From: Girardinichthys multiradiatus
Lineage: Eukaryota > Chordata > Actinopteri > Cyprinodontiformes > Goodeidae
Assembly (NCBI RefSeq): GCF_021462225.1
Contig: NC_061795.1
Coordinates: forward strand, 46,960,880 to 47,024,879
Reading direction: 5' to 3'
DNA length: 64,000 nucleotides
In this document: piece after piece, positions 57,867 to 64,000 of the stretch
How positions within the stretch are numbered: the first letter of the stretch is position 1
Layout: every line of letters starts with the position of its first letter
The notes under the pieces: generated by a model
Told to the model about the DNA's origin: nothing
Seen by the model: only the letters and a program-made list of their open reading frames with translations
Database searches by the model: none
Made by a program: the position numbers and the translations under genes

Positions 57867-60800
57867 CAGCTTTAATGTGATTATTTCAATATATATATAT
57901 ATATATATATCTATTATCTTTTTATTTATTTTTTTTCTTTATCTTTTCCAGAGGCGACGTTGATGGTGGAACAGATTTCATCGAGACCTGGACAGCGCAG
58001 GAAGACAGTCTCTACAGTCTCACGGGATCTTCGTAATAAGGCCTCTTCGTTAACGCTTCTGGCTGCATGTCAGATTCTGTTAAAGAAGCATTTTGGTGAC
58101 ATCAAGGTGATTTTAAACTGAACTGATCACTGTGTTTTTTTATTATTTTTTTTTTTTCTGTAGGTTAGTTTTTTTTATTTTCGTTTCTTATGTTCATAGA
58201 AAATGGATAACCGAATCAGACTTGCCCTGGATGAAATAAGAAATTTAGTTAATGAACTTAACGAAATTCCCGTTAATGCAGAAGAAAATAGCACACCGTC
58301 TCCACACAGCATTGAGCAAAATGATCATAACCCCTCTACGACACACTCCGCAGATCGGCACGGGGGTCATTTTAATACGGACGTAGCAGTTATTTCTGAT
58401 CAAGTAATCAGACTTGCCCTGGATGAAATAAGAAATTTAGTTAATGAACTTAACGAAATCCCCGTTAATGCATCTCCTGCTAACAGTGAAAATTTAATAA
58501 ATGAACATCAGCACGGTGACGTTTTAAACGTAATCAATCAGGCTCTTTCCGATTTGAACAGCGAACCGTCTCCACACAGCAGCATTGAGGAAAATGATCC
58601 ACCTGCACACGCCGCAGATCGGCACTGTGACGTTTTAAACGTAATCAATCAGGCTCTTTCCGATTTGAACAGCGAACCGTCTCCACACAGCAGCAGCAGC
58701 ATTGAGGAAAATGATCATACCCCCTCTACGTCACACTCCGCAGATCATCACGGGGGTAATTTTAATACGGGAGTAGCGGTTAGTTCTAATCAAATAGAGC
58801 GAGATCCTCCAGCTGTGGTTGAACGTGAACATTTTAATAACCATGAAATAAGGAGACCTTTTACCATACCGCCGCCCTGTCCAAGTGACGTTCCAGATTT
58901 AGCAGCATTCTATACAGACATCATGCGTATTATAATTGAATTAGCCGACGCTGCGAGATCGTTAACCAGACGTAACGACGTTGTGCAGCTGGAATTAGTG
59001 GGTGAAAATCTCAATCGTCACATCACATTTACTGTTACAGATGATGGAAATATGATCCTGCCTGCTTTCGAAAACTTCCTCGACGATTTAGTACAATCGA
59101 ATGCAAATATACCTGTAGATAATAACATGGAATTTGTTCTTCAGGTTGTTAATGACCCAGCAGGAGGTTCTAAGCGTAAAGCTGCAGGAACGTTAGACTG
59201 TGAACTGTTTAATAAGAAAATGCGTCATTTGTATATTATAAACAATACCGGTAATCAGTTATGTTTTGCAATCAGCCTCGCACACGTCTCTGACCCTGAG
59301 CTCACTGATCACCGTGCTGTAGAACTGGGGAGGAGATGGCACCATCAGGCAGGCCTCGATGAGCAAACAGCAGTTACTTTTAGTGATATTGGTAAATTTG
59401 AAACCATTCTGAAGAGAAAAATTGTAGTGTTTCACAGAACCACGGGCTCTACTGCTCTGTGTAAATTTGAGACCAGTTTCCCCGATCGTTCAAACCCTCT
59501 GTTTTTGCTGTTATTTCAAGGTCATTACTATGGGATAAAAAATCTCAAAGGTTTTATGGGGTGCAGATATATTTGTAATTACTGTTACGCCAGCTATCAG
59601 AATGCCAATACACACCATTGTGAAGGTTATTGTCCAGTGTGTCGAACATATAAATGTATGCAAGAGATTAGCAATCCTGTAAGCTGTGCAGGCTGTCAAA
59701 GAATCTGTCGTAATTCTTCATGTTTCAGCAGACACAGGGAACCGCGCATCAGAAATAGTGCTGAAAGGCCTATGAGTGACTGTGAATTGGTAAAACTGTG
59801 TAAAGTATGCAAACGGATATACGTTATTCCAATCAGTAAACCGAATAAACCACACGTGTGTAATGTAAAATGCAGTATTTGCGGTGAAAATGTACCCCCC
59901 AGCCTAGACATTACATGCGATGATCATAAGTGTTACATTCTGCCTTGCAGTGCAATTAATCAGCTTGATGATAAACTGATTTTTTATGATTTCGAATGCT
60001 TCGTCAATGACAGCGGCGTGCATACCCCCTTTCTGGTCTGTGCTAAAACGTTGAAAGGTGATGAATGGTACGCTTATGGACTGAATTGCACCCAAAAATT
60101 TCTCCTGCATTTCAGGAGGCCAATGTACAAAGGTTACACCTTAATAGCGCACAATGCGCGGGGGTACGATGGTTACCTGATTCTCACAGCAATGCTGCAG
60201 TTAGGCATTAAACCACATATCGTCATGGTAGGGAGTAAAGTTCTCTGTTTAACCGACCCTGATTACAGGTTAAAATACATTGATAGCCTGTCCTTCATGT
60301 GCATGAAGCTTAGTGCCATGCCGAAAGCGTTAGGCTTTACCGATCAAAGCAAGGGTTTTTTCCCCCACCTATTTTCCTCTGAACAACATCTCCAGTATGT
60401 AGGGGCTTTTCCTCCTCCATCCTGCTACGCTGTAGAACGCATGAGTCTTCAAGAACAACAGGTGTTTAGCAGCTGGTACACAGAAGCGAGCAAAGAGGTC
60501 TTTGACTTTAAGAAAGAAGCTATTCGTTATTGTAAAAATGACGTTGAAATTCTTTTTCAAGGATGCTTAAAATTCAGAGACGAGTTCTTTAAGGAGACAA
60601 GTGTGGATCCGTTTAAAAGTATCACAATAGCATCAGCCTGCATGAAGGTTTTTGTAACCAATTTCCTTCCTCCTCAAACCTTAGCCATTCCATCACCTCT
60701 GGACTACAGACGTAGCAGTAAAACGTTCTCCAGCGCGTCCATTCAATGGCTCGGCTGGATTGCAGACAGCAGAGCCATATTTATCGAGCATGCATTAAAT

Positions 60801-61742
60801 AGGGGTGAAAAGAAAATCGGGCCATATTCAGTGGATGGGTATGCAGAGATTAACGGTGTCAAAGTTGCGTTTGAATTTTATGGCTGTTTTTTCCACAGCT
60901 GTAAAAAGTGTTACATGCCTCATGACAAGTGTCCGTTGAGAGGGGTCGCATTTGAACAGTTTTACGCAGCCACTGTTGAGAGAAGCAAGGTGTTACAAAC
61001 TGTGTACGGTCTTCGTCTCGAAGTCATATGGGAGCATGAGTGGATTGAAATGAAAAAATCAGACCCAGGGGTGATCAGCTTTCTTGAGAAAGTTAAAGCA
61101 CCCGAACCGTTATCCCCCCGGGATGCGCTGTATGGTGGACGCACCTGTCCTATGAAGTTGAGGTACACAGCGGAACCGGATGAAACTGTACACTATGTGG
61201 ATTACACATCTCTGTACCCTTATGTAAACGCCAACTGCGTTTTTCCCCTCGGACACCCCACCATCATTTACAAAGATTTTGATGACCCCAGCAGCTACTT
61301 CGGTATAATCAAAGCTGTGGTCTACCCACCACGTAACCTGTTGTTCCCTGTTTTACCTTACAGAACATCCCAAGGTAAACTTGTGTTCACTCTCTGCCGC
61401 TCATGCGCTGAATTAAATTACCAGTCAGGTCCCTGCATGCATAATGATCAAGAAAGAGCTCTGACCGGAGTTTGGGTCACTGTAGAATTCTGTAAAGCGT
61501 TGGAGTGTGGTTATCGTCTTGCTAAAATCACAGAGGTGTGGCATTTTGAAAAGAGAAGTGATACAATCTTTAAAGGTTACATTCATTGCTTTTTAAAGGG
61601 TAAGCAGGAGGCTTCAGGCTATCCATCTGATGCAGTTTGTAGTCGCTTATATACTTTGACTTACTCTCCTGATCCACTGCATCAGATGGATAGCCTGAAG
61701 CCTCCTGCTTACCCTTTAAAAAGCAATGAATGTAACCTTTAA
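56641..61742 (+). CDS. Polinton/adintovirus-type family B DNA polymerase, spliced, truncated
   Basis: Protein-primed-type DNA polymerase B of a Polinton/Maverick or adintovirus-like element; family members copy linear DNA from a terminal protein. Eight exons: 56,641-56,722; 56,850-56,900; 56,984-57,208; 57,310-57,357; 57,458-57,592; 57,703-57,780; 57,952-58,106; and from 58,200. All junctions are GT-AG; introns are 83-171 bp, the first six in phase 1 and the seventh in phase 0. The joined frame has no stop. Exons 1-7 give 258 codons without a known domain. In exon 8 (codons from the ATG at 58,203): internal repeats (about 5-180), an N-terminal domain with QLCFA (about 354), a Cys/His-rich zinc-binding region (452-580), exonuclease motifs FYDFE (about 593), NARGYD (about 650) and YCKND (about 774), YGCFF (about 892), and motif A DYTSLYP (about 1000). 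Palm motifs B and C are absent: after 61,636 the frame runs into the inverted copy and stops at 61,742. Confidence 0.85.
56723..58199 (+). other. seven short AT-rich introns of the polymerase gene
   Basis: Introns: 56,723-56,849; 56,901-56,983; 57,209-57,309; 57,358-57,457; 57,593-57,702; 57,781-57,951; 58,107-58,199. Donors are GTAAGT or close variants for introns 1-5 and GTACGT and GTGATT for introns 6-7. Introns 1, 2, 4 and 6 contain (TA)n runs, and intron 6 also a ~40-nt poly-T. Sizes are typical of small teleost introns. Confidence 0.85.
58200..61636 (+). CDS. polymerase gene, main exon (left copy)
   Basis: Acceptor TTCATAG at 58,193-58,199 lies three bases before an ATG in the same frame, so translation could start here (1,179 codons including the antisense tail) or continue from exons 1-7. 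The frame is unbroken to the palindrome turn. At 60,897 this copy has an A, making the conserved CFFHG position a serine, while the right arm keeps glycine. Confidence 0.88.
58215..58280 (+). repeat. 66-bp coding repeat, copy 1
   Basis: Encodes IRLALDEIRNLVNELNEIPV and is repeated at 58,407-58,472 with one silent change. It is an internal duplication in the polymerase N-terminal region. Confidence 0.95.
58407..58472 (+). repeat. 66-bp coding repeat, copy 2
   Basis: Second copy of 58,215-58,280. Between and after the copies other short blocks are also duplicated. Confidence 0.95.
58516..58716 (+). repeat. two further in-frame coding repeats
   Basis: The block encoding DVLNVINQALSDLNSEPSPH occurs at about 58,516-58,600 and 58,626-58,716. 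The second copy has two extra serine codons (AGC slippage). A further N-D-H-x-PST motif recurs three times. Confidence 0.9.
59311..61636 (+). repeat. giant palindrome, left arm
   Basis: 2,326 bp mirrored by 61,676-64,000. Pairing positions sum to 123,312 (123,311 beyond the indel). Differences located: 59,898 (C here, A in the other arm), 60,897 (A/G), 61,010 (T/C), 61,127 (G/T), and five A at 59,417-59,421 against four in the other arm. The arm is cut by the window end, so its true length is unknown. Confidence 0.97.
61637..61675. other. 39-bp palindrome spacer
   Basis: The spacer continues the right copy's frame on the minus strand (starting DQESKSKYISDY), resembling the sequence that normally follows this region in related polymerases. 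On the plus strand it reads nothing polymerase-like. The spacer therefore belongs to the right copy, and the join lies at its left edge. Confidence 0.85.
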
Positions 61743-64000
61743 AGATTGTATCACTTCTCTTTTCAAAATGCCACACCTCTGTGATTTTAGCAAGACGATA
61801 ACCACACTCCAACGCTTTACAGAATTCTACAGTGACCCAAACTCCGGTCAGAGCTCTTTCTTGATCATTATGCATGCAGGGACCTGACTGGTAATTTAAT
61901 TCAGCGCATGAGCGGCAGAGAGTGAACACAAGTTTACCTTGGGATGTTCTGTAAGGTAAAACAGGGAACAACAGGTTACGTGGTGGGTAGACCACAGCTT
62001 TGATTATACCGAAGTAGCTGCTGGGGTCATCAAAATCTTTGTAAATGATGGTGGGGTGTCCGAGGGGAAAAACGCAGTTGGCGTTTACATAAGGGTACAG
62101 AGATGTGTAATCCACATAGTGTACAGTTTCATCCGGTTCCGCTGTGTACCTCAACTTCATAGGACAGGTGCGTCCACCATACAGAGCATCCCGGGGTGAT
62201 AACGGTTCGGGTGCTTTAACTTTCTCAAGAAAGCTGATCACCCCTGGGTCTGATTTTTTCATTTCAATCCACTCATGCTCCCATATGACTTCGAGACGAA
62301 GGCCGTACACAGTTTGTAACACCTTGCTTCTCTCAACAGTGGCTGCGTAAAACTGTTCAAATGCGACCCCTCTCAACGGACACTTGTCATGAGGCATGTA
62401 ACACTTTTTACAGCCGTGGAAAAAACAGCCATAAAATTCAAACGCAACTTTGACACCGTTAATCTCTGCATACCCATCCACTGAATATGGCCCGATTTTC
62501 TTTTCACCCCTATTTAATGCATGCTCGATAAATATGGCTCTGCTGTCTGCAATCCAGCCGAGCCATTGAATGGACGCGCTGGAGAACGTTTTACTGCTAC
62601 GTCTGTAGTCCAGAGGTGATGGAATGGCTAAGGTTTGAGGAGGAAGGAAATTGGTTACAAAAACCTTCATGCAGGCTGATGCTATTGTGATACTTTTAAA
62701 CGGATCCACACTTGTCTCCTTAAAGAACTCGTCTCTGAATTTTAAGCATCCTTGAAAAAGAATTTCAACGTCATTTTTACAATAACGAATAGCTTCTTTC
62801 TTAAAGTCAAAGACCTCTTTGCTCGCTTCTGTGTACCAGCTGCTAAACACCTGTTGTTCTTGAAGACTCATGCGTTCTACAGCGTAGCAGGATGGAGGAG
62901 GAAAAGCCCCTACATACTGGAGATGTTGTTCAGAGGAAAATAGGTGGGGGAAAAAACCCTTGCTTTGATCGGTAAAGCCTAACGCTTTCGGCATGGCACT
63001 AAGCTTCATGCACATGAAGGACAGGCTATCAATGTATTTTAACCTGTAATCAGGGTCGGTTAAACAGAGAACTTTACTCCCTACCATGACGATATGTGGT
63101 TTAATGCCTAACTGCAGCATTGCTGTGAGAATCAGGTAACCATCGTACCCCCGCGCATTGTGCGCTATTAAGGTGTAACCTTTGTACATTGGCCTCCTGA
63201 AATGCAGGAGAAATTTTTGGGTGCAATTCAGTCCATAAGCGTACCATTCATCACCTTTCAACGTTTTAGCACAGACCAGAAAGGGGGTATGCACGCCGCT
63301 GTCATTGACGAAGCATTCGAAATCATAAAAAATCAGTTTATCATCAAGCTGATTAATTGCACTGCAAGGCAGAATGTAACACTTATGATCATCGCATGTA
63401 ATGTCTAGGCTGGTGGGTACATTTTCACCGCAAATACTGCATTTTACATTACACACGTGTGGTTTATTCGGTTTACTGATTGGAATAACGTATATCCGTT
63501 TGCATACTTTACACAGTTTTACCAATTCACAGTCACTCATAGGCCTTTCAGCACTATTTCTGATGCGCGGTTCCCTGTGTCTGCTGAAACATGAAGAATT
63601 ACGACAGATTCTTTGACAGCCTGCACAGCTTACAGGATTGCTAATCTCTTGCATACATTTATATGTTCGACACACTGGACAATAACCTTCACAATGGTGT
63701 GTATTGGCATTCTGATAGCTGGCGTAACAGTAATTACAAATATATCTGCACCCCATAAAACCTTTGAGATTTTTTATCCCATAGTAATGACCTTGAAATA
63801 ACAGCAAAAACAGAGGGTTTGAACGATCGGGGAAACTGGTCTCAAATTTACACAGAGCAGTAGAGCCCGTGGTTCTGTGAAACACTACAATTTTCTCTTC
63901 AGAATGGTTTCAAATTTACCAATATCACTAAAAGTAACTGCTGTTTGCTCATCGAGGCCTGCCTGATGGTGCCATCTCCTCCCCAGTTCTACAGCACGGT
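61676..64000 (-). repeat. giant palindrome, right arm
   Basis: Mirror of 59,311-61,636; see that entry. The arm continues to the last base of the window, so the palindrome is larger than seen. Confidence 0.97.

Larger units (their letters stand above)
61637..64000 (-). pseudogene. polymerase gene, right (inverted) copy, partial
   Basis: The minus-strand copy of the main exon runs in from beyond the window end. A T4 run at 63,891-63,894 (A4 on the coding strand, A5 in the left copy) shifts the frame and gives a TAG just downstream, then the frame is open from about 63,888 to the palindrome turn. It keeps zinc-binding, exonuclease and motif A segments and, like the left copy, lacks palm motifs B and C because the sequence folds back. 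The indel could be real or a homopolymer error. Confidence 0.85.

Noticed and set aside
59511..61168. Minus-strand frames of 62-71 codons opposite the polymerase exon, and their mirrors at 62,144-63,801
   Set aside because: They are antisense shadows of the polymerase reading frame. The mirrored set exists only because of the palindrome.
61600..61742. Palindrome turn as a bidirectional hairpin terminator or cruciform origin
   Set aside because: The symmetry spans thousands of bases of coding sequence, so it reflects duplication. No short conserved terminator or origin motif is visible in the 39-bp spacer.
1..64000. CRISPR arrays, operons, ribosome binding sites, bacterial insertion sequences
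   Set aside because: Spliced genes, SINEs and fish-type transposons show vertebrate nuclear DNA, and no such prokaryotic structures were seen.

Overview
The window is vertebrate nuclear DNA, almost certainly from a teleost fish. The evidence is a multi-exon heat-shock-factor gene with ordinary GT-AG introns, many fish-type Tc1 elements, tRNA-derived SINEs of the DANA/Mermaid style, RTE-, L2- and Rex-like LINE fragments, and (TA)n and (GT)n microsatellites. A percomorph is likely, but the species cannot be named from this sequence.

Layout. (1) 1-32 kb is a repeat-rich tract. It holds a minus-strand LINE (about 1.2-5.0 kb) broken by a Tc1 remnant and by a solo LTR with a clean 5-bp target duplication. 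It also holds several LINE 3' ends, a full-length SINE with a 14-bp target duplication, a MITE with about 74-bp inverted ends, and a cluster of Tc1 elements at 26.8-31.9 kb. The one cellular exon candidate here is at 20.8-20.9 kb on the minus strand. (2) 33.1-54.0 kb carries hsf4 (heat shock transcription factor 4) on the minus strand. Eleven exons join with no phase break into 417 codons, and a possible last exon lies near 32.1 kb. Its introns hold at least eight Tc1 copies or remnants, two LINE pieces and one solo LTR that was itself hit by a Tc1. A block of about 1.7 kb (Tc1 element, about 500 bp of non-transposon DNA, a (TA)n tract and the end of a second Tc1) occurs twice in inverted orientation, once downstream of hsf4 (29.8-31.5 kb) and once in its intron 3 (45.5-47.5 kb). 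(3) 55.6-64.0 kb carries a gene for a protein-primed-type family B DNA polymerase, as found in Polinton/Maverick elements and adintoviruses. Seven short exons splice in frame into an exon of at least 3.4 kb, downstream of a GC-rich tandem Sp1/ETS-type motif pair.

The most unusual structure is in region 3. From 59,311 to 64,000 the polymerase region is a near-perfect giant palindrome: arms of about 2,325 bp and a 39-bp spacer. The arms differ at four substitutions and one single-base indel that I could locate. The turn falls inside the polymerase domain, so both copies stop before palm motifs B and C. Either this is a recent inverted duplication of an integrated element or virus, or it is an assembly fold-back. 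The arm differences favour two real copies but do not prove it.

The genes do not form a pathway: hsf4 is the resident cellular gene and everything else is mobile or virus-like DNA accumulated around it. Boundaries of decayed repeats are approximate, and family names for LINEs and Tc1 copies rest on recognised motifs, not on a database search.
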